Positions 7,782 to 14,064 of a DNA stretch of 14,064 bases are shown here, piece by piece (position 1 is the first letter of the stretch; every line of letters begins with the position of its first letter). This DNA comes from Comamonas sp. (lineage in GTDB: Bacteria > Pseudomonadota > Gammaproteobacteria > Burkholderiales > Burkholderiaceae_C). The translations under genes and the position numbers were made by a program. The stretch is from contig JAHAYB010000242.1 in the NCBI GenBank assembly GCA_018384835.1, positions 1 to 14,064 of the forward strand, given 5' to 3'. The notes beneath the pieces were generated by a model, which ran no database searches, was not told the origin of the DNA, and saw only the letters and a list, made by a program, of their open reading frames with translations.

Positions 7782-10481
7782 ATGCGCAAATTTGACAAAT
7801 CTGACAAACCTGACTGTTCTGCCCCTACTCCCGCCTCTAGCACTGCCACCACTACTACCGCTACTACTACGGCCTTTGAGCCTTCTGACCTTGCTCCGAC
7901 CAACCCCTTCTCGCTAGAGCCACCCACCCGCTGGTGGCGCACTTGGTGGCGCAGCCTCTCGCCCTCGCGCCAAGACAAACTAGCGGCGATTGCGCCTTTA
8001 GTCTCGGTAGCGCTGTTCTTGCTGGCCATTGCCTTGTCGTTTTGGTATCTGCGCACCGAGGAGCTAGAGCGCGAGCAAGAGGCGCTCATCCGCGCTGCCG
8101 ACTACGCCCAGCAACGCACCCGAATGCGTCTGCTAGAGCGCCAAGAGCAGCTCACCCGCCTAGCGCAAAGCCTAGGGGGCGCAGCAGGAGCAACAAGCGC
8201 CGCAGCAAGCCTAGCCCCTTCCCAGCTATTTAGCCAAGAGGCCGAACCCTTGATTCAGCAATACCCCGAGCTGCAAGCCATCACCTGGTTAAGCGCCCAA
8301 GGGCAGGTGCGCCAAAGCAAGCGCTCAATTTTTCTACCCGAAGACCGCCAGCACGCCCTGGGCAGCTACTTGCCCCAAGACGCGCCAAGCTGGGCCGTTT
8401 TTGAGCAAGCCCGTCAAGAGCAGCGCAGCCTCTACCACCAACCGCTGGCCACGGCGCAAGAGCCTTCGCCGCTGCTGCAACTGTATATACCGCTGTGGCA
8501 GCAGCAACAGTTTGCCGGGGCGCTGCTGGCCGAGTATTCCGTCGATAAGCTGCTGCGCTACGCCACCCCTAGCGAGGTGCTGGCACGCTACACCGTACAC
8601 ATGCTTGATGCCCAGGGGCAACTGCTCTCCACCCCCATGGCTGCGGTTGGCCAGCAGGCAGCGGGCTTACGCGCTTGGGCAGGGCTGCGCCGCACGGTAA
8701 GCTACTCCAGCGCAGTTACGCCGGTGGGCGAAGGGCTGGTGCTGCACGCCCAAGCGCACCGCAGCTCGCCTACCTTGGTGGGCAATGGCTTGTTTTGGCT
8801 GGTGGGCTTTCTCAGCGTCTTAACAGCCTGGCTGCTGCTAGGTACATCGCGGCACACCCGTAAACGCCTACGCACGCAAGAGGCGCTGATGGCGGAAACC
8901 AACTTTCGCCGCGCCATGGAAGACTCCATCCCTACCGGAATGCGCGCTTTGGACCTGCAAGGGCGCATCACCTACGTCAACACCGCCTTTTGCCAGATGA
9001 CGGGCTGGAGCGAGGCCGAACTCGTCGGCCAAATGCCGCCCTACCCCTATTGGCCACAAAAAGACTGGAGCGCCTTGCACCAGCGGCTGCAAGAAGAGCT
9101 GCTGGGTAACACCGGGGCGGAGGGCTTTCAAGTGACCGTGCAGCGCAAAGACGGCAGTTATTTTGATGCGCATATGGCCGTCTCACGCCTGATTGATGCC
9201 CACGGGCAGCACACGGGTTGGATGTCATCCATGACGGACATCACCGAATCGCTGCGCATTCGCAACCAACTGAGCGCCTCGCACGAGCGCTTTACCATCG
9301 TGCTAGAGGCGCTGGACGCTTCCGTCTCGGTTGCGCCCCTGGGCAGCCATGAACTGCTGTTTGCCAACAAGCTCTATCGCCAGTGGTTTGAACAGTGGCT
9401 TGAAAAATCCTGTGATGCAGGCAACAAACCCGCCAGCGGCCACTTGCAACTGGTGCAGCAAGCCGGCGCACTGCCCCAGCCCAGCCCAGGCAAAGGGCCA
9501 GCGCGACAAAATGCAGAAATTTACCAACCCGAGCTAGGCAAATGGCTAGAAGTGCGCTCACGCTACATCACCTGGGCCGATGGCCGCCTAGCGCAGATGG
9601 TAATTGCCACCGACATCAGCGCCCGGCGCAGCGCAGAAGCCATTGCCGCCCAACAGGCCGAGCGGGCGCAAACCACCAGCCGCCTGATTACCATGGGGGA
9701 GATGGCCTCCAGCGTGGCGCACGAGCTCAACCAGCCGCTGACCGCCATCAGCAACTATTGCAGCGGCCTGCTCACCCGCCTAGACAACGGCAGCCTTAGC
9801 GATAGCCAAATGCGCTTTGCCCTAGAAAAAACCGCCCACCAAGCGCAGCGGGCGGGGCAAATCATTCAGCACATCCGCTCTTTTGTGAAGCGCAGCGACC
9901 CCCAACGCGCTCCCGCCCAAGTGCAAGCCATGGTCGATGAGGCGCTAGAGCTAGCCAACATCGAAATGCGCAGACGCAATGTGCGCCTGTCGCACCACTT
10001 AGCGGCGCGTTTGCCCCCCGTTATGGCCGATGCCATTTTGATTGAGCAAGTGCTTATCAACCTCATGAAAAACGCGGCTGAGGCCATTGACAACGCCCAG
10101 CAGCCCGCCGCTAGGCGCAGCATTGAGCTGCGTGTGCGCCCCAAAACCTGGGACGAGCGCCAAGGCGTGGAATTTGCCATTGAAGACTCGGGCCCGGGCC
10201 TGCCGCCCGAAGTTTTAGAGCGCTTATTCGAGGCGTTTTTCAGCACCAAAAGCGAGGGCATGGGCATGGGGCTGAACCTGTGCCGCAGCATCATCGAGGC
10301 GCACAATGGCCGACTGCAAGCGCAGAACCTCTACAATGGGACGGATGTAGTGGGCTGCTGCTTCTCCTTCTGGATACCGCTTGCTAGCACTAGCACAAGC
10401 GCCGATACAGGCGCTCCTACCCCCACTGCACCGTTGCCCGCCGACCAGGCCGCAACCCCCCATAATCAGGACACACCATGA
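7782..10481 (+). CDS. Membrane-bound PAS-containing sensor histidine kinase
   Basis: The 899-residue protein starts with a low-complexity Ser/Thr/Pro-rich cytoplasmic tail (1-60). It then has a transmembrane helix (67-90), a periplasmic sensor region of about 240 residues (possibly double-Cache-like, by length and position only), a second helix (332-354), PAS domain 1 (about 375-490, with YVNTAFCQMTGWSEAELVG) and PAS domain 2 (about 503-615). The transmitter core is complete: H-box VAHELNQPLTAISNY with phospho-accepting His647, N-box LINLMKNAAEA (Asn764), G1 DSGPGL (802) and G2 GMGMGL (826). This resembles FixL/DctB-class kinases, but I see no convincing haem-binding PAS signature. It overlaps its response regulator by ATGA, so the two form a pair. 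An in-frame TGA sits at 7776-7778 and no Shine-Dalgarno precedes the ATG, so no upstream start is possible. The ligand is unknown; CTA leucine codons are frequent. Confidence 0.9.
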   Translation: MRKFDKSDKPDCSAPTPASSTATTTTATTTAFEPSDLAPTNPFSLEPPTRWWRTWWRSLSPSRQDKLAAIAPLVSVALFLLAIALSFWYLRTEELEREQEALIRAADYAQQRTRMRLLERQEQLTRLAQSLGGAAGATSAAASLAPSQLFSQEAEPLIQQYPELQAITWLSAQGQVRQSKRSIFLPEDRQHALGSYLPQDAPSWAVFEQARQEQRSLYHQPLATAQEPSPLLQLYIPLWQQQQFAGALLAEYSVDKLLRYATPSEVLARYTVHMLDAQGQLLSTPMAAVGQQAAGLRAWAGLRRTVSYSSAVTPVGEGLVLHAQAHRSSPTLVGNGLFWLVGFLSVLTAWLLLGTSRHTRKRLRTQEALMAETNFRRAMEDSIPTGMRALDLQGRITYVNTAFCQMTGWSEAELVGQMPPYPYWPQKDWSALHQRLQEELLGNTGAEGFQVTVQRKDGSYFDAHMAVSRLIDAHGQHTGWMSSMTDITESLRIRNQLSASHERFTIVLEALDASVSVAPLGSHELLFANKLYRQWFEQWLEKSCDAGNKPASGHLQLVQQAGALPQPSPGKGPARQNAEIYQPELGKWLEVRSRYITWADGRLAQMVIATDISARRSAEAIAAQQAERAQTTSRLITMGEMASSVAHELNQPLTAISNYCSGLLTRLDNGSLSDSQMRFALEKTAHQAQRAGQIIQHIRSFVKRSDPQRAPAQVQAMVDEALELANIEMRRRNVRLSHHLAARLPPVMADAILIEQVLINLMKNAAEAIDNAQQPAARRSIELRVRPKTWDERQGVEFAIEDSGPGLPPEVLERLFEAFFSTKSEGMGMGLNLCRSIIEAHNGRLQAQNLYNGTDVVGCCFSFWIPLASTSTSADTGAPTPTAPLPADQAATPHNQDTP
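7846..7872 (+). repeat. ACT-rich trinucleotide stretch in the kinase 5' end
   Basis: Two clusters of ACT codons flank a single GCT and encode a run of threonines around residues 22-30. Such triplet repeats can change length by slippage without shifting the frame, here only within the non-conserved N-terminal tail. Confidence 0.6.
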
Positions 10482-11110
10482 ACATCAGCACTAAAAAAGG
10501 CACCGTTTACGTTGTCGATGACGATGAAGCCGTGCGCGACTCCCTGCAATGGCTCTTGGAAGGCAAGGACTACCGCGTTCGTTGCTTCGAGTCCGCCGAG
10601 GCTTTTCTGGCTCGCTACGACCCCCGCGAAGTGGCTTGCCTCATTACCGATATTCGGATGCACGGCATGTCCGGCCTAGACCTGCAAGACCGGCTGCTAG
10701 AGCGCAAATCCCCCCTGCCCATCGTCTTTATCACCGGCCATGGCGACGTGCCCATGGCAGTGGACACCATGAAAAAAGGTGCGCTGGACTTTATCCAAAA
10801 GCCCTTTGACGAAGACAGCCTGGTCAACATTGTGGAGCGTATGCTGGAGCACGCCCAAGCCTCTTACTCTGACCAGCAAGAAGCCGCCACCCGCGAAGCC
10901 TTGCTTGCCAAACTCACCGGGCGTGAGTCGCAAGTGCTAGAGCGCATTGTTGCAGGCCGCTTGAACAAGCAAATTGCTGATGATTTAGGCATCAGCATCA
11001 AAACCGTGGAAGCCCACCGCGCCAACATCATGGGAAAAATGGGCGCTAACACCGTGGCCGACCTGCTCAAAGTCGCCCTAGGCAGCAACAACACCGGAGC
11101 CAAAGCATGA
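10478..11110 (+). CDS. FixJ/NarL-family response regulator with LuxR-type DNA-binding domain
   Basis: This is the DNA-binding partner of the preceding kinase. The 210-residue protein has a receiver domain (about 9-125) with the acidic pocket VVDDDE (Asp14-16), phospho-acceptor Asp58 in CLITDIRM, switch Thr86 (FITGHGD) and Lys108 (IQKPF). The C-terminal LuxR/GerE helix-turn-helix (about 145-205) reads [37 protein letters not shown]. The receiver wording ([22 protein letters not shown]) is characteristic of the FixJ/TodT/StyR branch. The ATG overlaps the kinase TGA, with AGGA about 6 nt upstream, and its own stop overlaps the folD ATG, implying translational coupling on both sides. Target genes cannot be read from the sequence; the divergent aceE promoter and its own operon are the nearest candidates. 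Confidence 0.93.
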   Translation: MNISTKKGTVYVVDDDEAVRDSLQWLLEGKDYRVRCFESAEAFLARYDPREVACLITDIRMHGMSGLDLQDRLLERKSPLPIVFITGHGDVPMAVDTMKKGALDFIQKPFDEDSLVNIVERMLEHAQASYSDQQEAATREALLAKLTGRESQVLERIVAGRLNKQIADDLGISIKTVEAHRANIMGKMGANTVADLLKVALGSNNTGAKA

Positions 11111-11973
11111 GCGCCCAAGCCCAAATCATTGACGGCAAAGCCCTTTCCGCCCAACTGCGCACCGAAGTGACCGAACGCACCGCCCGCTTGCAAGCCCAAG
11201 GCATACAGCCCGGCCTGGCCGTGGTGCTGGTGGGCGACAACCCTGCCAGCCAGGTGTATGTGCGCAACAAAGTACAAGCCTGCGCTGATGTCGGCTTTCA
11301 TTCCGTACTGGAAAAATACGATGCCGATTTGACCGAGGCCGCGCTACTGGCACGCATTGATGCGCTGAACAACGACCCCGCCATCCACGGCATCCTGGTG
11401 CAACTGCCCCTGCCCGCCCATATTGACGACCACAAGGTGATTGAGGCCATCTCCCCCGCTAAGGACGTGGATGGCTTTCACGTGGCCAGTGCAGGCGCTT
11501 TGATGGTGGGTGAAGTTGGCTTCAAAGCCTGCACCCCCTACGGCTGCATGAAGATGCTCGAATCCATCGGCATGAAAGACTTGCGCGGCAAACACGCCGT
11601 GGTCATTGGCCGCAGCAACATCGTCGGCAAGCCCATGGCGATGATGCTGCTGGCGGCCAACGCCACCGTCACCATTTGCCACAGCGGCACGGCAGACCTG
11701 GCCGCCATGACGCGCCAGGCCGATATCGTGGTGGCTGCCGTAGGCAAGCGCAATGTGCTCACCGCCGACATGCTCAAGCCCGGCGCAGTCGTGATTGCCG
11801 TGGGCATGCACCGCGACGATGCCGGCAAACTCTGCGGCGATGTGGACTATGACGGCTGCAAGGCGGTTGCAGGCCATATCACCCCCGTACCCGGCGGTGT
11901 TGGCCCCATGACTATCACCATGCTGCTGGTCAACACGCTGGAAGCGGCAGAACGCCATAGCGCCACCGCCTAA
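11107..11973 (+). CDS. folD: Bifunctional methylenetetrahydrofolate dehydrogenase / methenyltetrahydrofolate cyclohydrolase
   Basis: FolD interconverts 5,10-methylene-, 5,10-methenyl- and 10-formyl-tetrahydrofolate in the cytoplasm, supplying purine and formyl-Met synthesis and making NADPH. The 288-residue length is normal. Catalytic Tyr51 and Lys55 lie in [12 protein letters not shown], Gln99 in ILVQLPLP, and Asp120 in AKDVDGFH. The Rossmann NADP-binding loop is [12 protein letters not shown] (165-176), and the C-terminal signature is [11 protein letters not shown]. The usual CTP-x-G loop reads [10 protein letters not shown]. It is the third gene of the kinase-regulator operon, joined by a 4-nt ATGA overlap with GGAG upstream, so a housekeeping enzyme is translated from a signalling transcript. 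An internal promoter within the regulator gene cannot be excluded. A strong terminator follows 13 bp after the stop. No defects are visible. Confidence 0.97.
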   Translation: MSAQAQIIDGKALSAQLRTEVTERTARLQAQGIQPGLAVVLVGDNPASQVYVRNKVQACADVGFHSVLEKYDADLTEAALLARIDALNNDPAIHGILVQLPLPAHIDDHKVIEAISPAKDVDGFHVASAGALMVGEVGFKACTPYGCMKMLESIGMKDLRGKHAVVIGRSNIVGKPMAMMLLAANATVTICHSGTADLAAMTRQADIVVAAVGKRNVLTADMLKPGAVVIAVGMHRDDAGKLCGDVDYDGCKAVAGHITPVPGGVGPMTITMLLVNTLEAAERHSATA

Positions 11974-11986
11974 TACCCAGCCCCCC

Positions 11987-12018
11987 AAACCGCACAGCCC
12001 TATCGCTGTGCGGTTTTT
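11987..12018 (+). terminator. Intrinsic terminator after folD
   Basis: A 12-bp perfect stem (AAACCGCACAGC, 11987-11998, with 12005-12016) closes a 6-nt loop and runs into a T-tract (12014-12018). It ends the kinase-regulator-folD operon and separates it from the next gene. Confidence 0.93.
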
Positions 12019-12050
12019 GCGTTTAGCCCCCTTTTTCTCCCCTTTGCCCT

Positions 12051-12917
12051 ATGACGACTGCTGCCCCACCCACTAGCCCCAGCACTAGCCCCAGCACCAA
12101 CGCCCGCTTTGGCGCACTCATCATTGGTGATGAAATCCTCTCCGGCAAGCGCGAAGACAAGCATTTGCCCAAGCTCATCGAACTGCTGGGCGCACGCGGC
12201 TGCACCCTGTCCTGGGCAGAGTATGTGGGCGATGAGCGTGAGCGCCTGACCGATGCGCTGCGCCGGGCATTTGCCTCGGCAGACATTGTTTTTAGCTTTG
12301 GCGGCATTGGCGCAACCCCAGATGACCACACCCGCCAATGCGCAGGCGCAGCCCTAGGCCTGCCCCTGCACCTGCACCCCGAGGCCGCAGCCCTGATTAC
12401 CCAGCGTATGCAGGACATCGCCAACGAGCGCGGCGAGGTGTTTGAGCCGCAACGCCCCGACAACGTGCATCGCTTGCAAATGGGCATGATTCCGCAATCG
12501 GCACACATCCTGCCTAACGCCTACAACCGCATCCCTGGCTTTAGCTGCCGTGGGGCGGGCGGGGGCTGGGTGCATTTCACCCCCGGCTTTCCGGTAATGG
12601 CCTGGCCCATGGTGGAATGGGCGCTAGACCACCACCACCGCGATATGCAGCGCCCGCAGTCCTACGCCGAACGCTCCATCATTTTGTTTACCGCCCAAGA
12701 ATCCGCCCTCACCCCGCTGATGGAGGCGATTGAGGCCGCCCACCCCCTGATTAAAGTGTTCAGCCTGCCCAGCGTGGACCACCCCGAATATGGCCTGCAC
12801 ATTGAACTGGGTGTCAAAGGCTTGGCCAGCGCCGTAGAAGCCGCCTGGCCTGATTTACTCAGCGGCGTACAAGCCTATGGTGCAAAATTAGGGCCGATGT
12901 TGCAGCGCAACATTTAA
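12051..12917 (+). CDS. Stand-alone CinA-N / molybdopterin-binding-like protein (COG1058-type)
   Basis: The 288-residue protein carries the MoaB/MogA-type fold found at the N-terminus of CinA, with GDEILSGKREDKHLP (26-40) and GGIGATPDDHTRQ (84-96). A second part has a PGFPVMAWPMVEW loop and a C-terminal half like the middle domain of CinA. The C-terminal CinA deamidase domain (nicotinamide-nucleotide amidase) is absent, so the protein should not be called full CinA. Annotation pipelines often name such proteins competence/damage-inducible protein A; the real function is unknown, and a nucleotide pyrophosphatase or molybdopterin-related role is possible. The first 17 residues are a Thr/Ser/Pro low-complexity tail containing a 12-bp DNA repeat. 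No clear Shine-Dalgarno precedes the ATG. It follows the folD terminator by about 33 bp and lies 33 bp before glnA. Confidence 0.85.
   Translation: MTTAAPPTSPSTSPSTNARFGALIIGDEILSGKREDKHLPKLIELLGARGCTLSWAEYVGDERERLTDALRRAFASADIVFSFGGIGATPDDHTRQCAGAALGLPLHLHPEAAALITQRMQDIANERGEVFEPQRPDNVHRLQMGMIPQSAHILPNAYNRIPGFSCRGAGGGWVHFTPGFPVMAWPMVEWALDHHHRDMQRPQSYAERSIILFTAQESALTPLMEAIEAAHPLIKVFSLPSVDHPEYGLHIELGVKGLASAVEAAWPDLLSGVQAYGAKLGPMLQRNI
12071..12094 (+). repeat. 12-bp tandem duplication in the N-terminal tail of the CinA-N-like gene
   Basis: CACTAGCCCCAG is present at 12071-12082 and again at 12083-12094. It keeps the frame and encodes a repeated Thr-Ser-Pro-Ser motif ahead of the conserved fold. 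Confidence 0.9.
12897..12913. repeat. Perfect 7-bp inverted repeat at the 3' end of the CinA-N-like gene, upstream of glnA
   Basis: ATGTTGC-AGC-GCAACAT overlaps the last codons of the preceding gene, 38-54 bp upstream of the glnA ATG. There is no following T-run, so it is not a standard terminator. It could be an operator for glnA or a chance palindrome. Confidence 0.4.
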
Positions 12918-12950
12918 CCCCCCACAATCCGAGTAACGGAGTAATTTTTC

Positions 12951-14064
12951 ATGGCCAAGACCATTGACGATGTGATGCAAATGCTGGACGACTACGAAGT
13001 CAAGTTCGTCGATTTGCGCTTTACCGACACCCGTGGCAAAGAGCACCACATCACCATTCCCCTGTCGCACTTTGATGAAGATAAGTTCACCGAAGGCCAC
13101 GCCTTTGATGGCTCTTCCATGCCTGGCTGGAAGGGCATTGAAGCCTCGGACATGCAGCTCATGCCCGACCCCAGCACCGCCAATATCGACCCGTTTTTTG
13201 AGGAAACCACCCTCTTCATGCAGTGCGATGTGGTCGAGCCTGGCGAAGGCAAAGCCTACGACCGCGACCCGCGCAGCATTGCCAAACGCGCCGAAGCGTA
13301 TTTGAAAGCCAGCGGCCTGGGCGATACCGCCTTTTTTGGCCCAGAGCCAGAATTCTTCCTGTTCGATGGGGTGCGCTGGGACAACCAGCCCGGCCACACC
13401 TTTTACGACATCCAAGAATACGAAGCCCCCTGGAATAGCGGCGCAGACATTGAAGGCGGCAACAAAGGCCACCGCCCACGCAACCGGGGCGGCTACCTGC
13501 CCGTGCCCCCGGTGGATAGCACCCAGAACATCCGCGCTGAAATGGCGCTGCTGCTCGAAGCCCTGGGCATTCCCGTGGAAGTGCTGCACCGCGAAGTAGC
13601 CGGTGCCGGGCAAAACGAACTGGGAACCCGCTTTTCCACCCTGGTAGAGCGGGCGGACTGGACGCAGGTGCAAAAATACGTGATTTGGAACGTCGCGCAC
13701 AACTACGGCAAAACCGCCACCTTTATGCCCAAGCCCTATCCGGGCGATAACGGCTCGGGGATGCACGTGCACCAATCCATTTGGAAAGACGGCAAAAACC
13801 TGTTTGCCGGTGACGGCTACGCGGGCTTGTCAGATTTTGCGCTGTACTACATTGGCGGCATCATCAAACACGCACGGGCGCTCAACGCCATCACCAACCC
13901 CGGCACCAACAGCTATAAGCGCCTGGTTCCCGGCTTTGAAGCACCGGTCAAACTGGCCTATTCCGCCAAAAACCGCTCTGCCTCCATCCGCATCCCCTAC
14001 ACCAGCAACCCCAAGGGGCGGCGTGTGGAATCGCGCTTCCCCGACCCGCTGATGAACCCCTACC
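12951..14064 (+). CDS. glnA: Glutamine synthetase type I, N-terminal 371 residues (3' end outside window)
   Basis: GlnA condenses glutamate and ammonium to glutamine with ATP and is the main cytoplasmic ammonium-assimilating enzyme. The frame is open from ATG 12951 to the right edge without a stop. About 371 of the expected roughly 470 residues are present. Signatures are [19 protein letters not shown] near the N-terminus, the metal-binding [10 protein letters not shown] (Glu132, Glu134), [10 protein letters not shown], the ATP-site block [19 protein letters not shown] (His272, matching the conserved active-site His269 of the enteric enzyme), and [10 protein letters not shown]. The adenylylation-loop tyrosine (near 397 in enterics) would lie beyond the window, so covalent control cannot be checked. 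GGAG (12938-12941) lies 9 nt before the ATG. I found no sigma-54 (GG-N10-GC) promoter in the 110 bp upstream; a weak sigma-70-like pair (TTGCAG 12900, CACAAT 12924) is all I see. Confidence 0.97.
   Translation, partial: MAKTIDDVMQMLDDYEVKFVDLRFTDTRGKEHHITIPLSHFDEDKFTEGHAFDGSSMPGWKGIEASDMQLMPDPSTANIDPFFEETTLFMQCDVVEPGEGKAYDRDPRSIAKRAEAYLKASGLGDTAFFGPEPEFFLFDGVRWDNQPGHTFYDIQEYEAPWNSGADIEGGNKGHRPRNRGGYLPVPPVDSTQNIRAEMALLLEALGIPVEVLHREVAGAGQNELGTRFSTLVERADWTQVQKYVIWNVAHNYGKTATFMPKPYPGDNGSGMHVHQSIWKDGKNLFAGDGYAGLSDFALYYIGGIIKHARALNAITNPGTNSYKRLVPGFEAPVKLAYSAKNRSASIRIPYTSNPKGRRVESRFPDPLMNPY

Noticed and set aside
7795..7820. Repeated TGACAAA-like motif near the kinase start as an operator
   Set aside because: The copies are inside the coding region and imperfect, and they encode the Asp-Lys-rich start of the protein; too little to support an operator.
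9090..9240. Haem-binding FixL-type PAS in the kinase
   Set aside because: The PAS domain has the general fold signatures, but I could not identify the FixL proximal-histidine context, so oxygen sensing is not supported.
12888..13775. 295-codon open frame antisense to glnA
   Set aside because: The opposite strand encodes intact, highly conserved glutamine synthetase, so the frame is a codon-bias artefact.

Overview
This is a 14 kb chromosomal stretch of core metabolism that reads as betaproteobacterial, most likely Burkholderiales and perhaps Comamonadaceae. That placement is inferred from protein style and gene order; no search was run. The main pointers are a dihydrolipoyl dehydrogenase with its own N-terminal lipoyl domain, an E1 of the homodimeric AceE type, a monomeric NADP-isocitrate dehydrogenase, GC-rich codon use, and a sensor kinase/FixJ-type regulator/folD cluster beside the pyruvate dehydrogenase genes. 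I see no insertion sequences, phage genes, tRNAs, rRNAs or CRISPR arrays.

Layout. Positions 1-1173 (+) hold the C-terminal half of the monomeric isocitrate dehydrogenase, cut by the left edge. It converges on the pyruvate dehydrogenase operon, which runs leftward as aceE (7578-4873), aceF (4849-3179) and lpdA (3163-1334). The 160 bp between the converging 3' ends hold a strong, probably bidirectional hairpin terminator and several short tandem duplications, two of which span the stop codons of the flanking genes.

A 203 bp divergent region (7579-7781) separates aceE from a rightward operon. That operon encodes a membrane sensor histidine kinase (7782-10481), a FixJ/NarL-type response regulator (10478-11110) and FolD (11107-11973), with 4-nt ATGA overlaps at both junctions. 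The divergent region contains a 35 bp dyad and an AT-rich block, which are the best regulatory candidates in the window. A clear intrinsic terminator follows folD. Next come a stand-alone CinA-N/molybdopterin-binding-like protein (12051-12917) and the first 371 codons of glnA (12951 to the right edge).

How the genes fit together. AceE, AceF and LpdA convert pyruvate to acetyl-CoA, and isocitrate dehydrogenase draws on the same carbon flow to make 2-oxoglutarate and NADPH. Glutamine synthetase uses glutamate derived from 2-oxoglutarate to assimilate ammonium. FolD interconverts one-carbon folates and makes NADPH. The two-component system, divergent from aceE and coupled to folD, is a plausible but unproven regulator of pyruvate dehydrogenase and/or one-carbon metabolism. 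This is the most interesting lead; the rest is mostly ordinary core genome.
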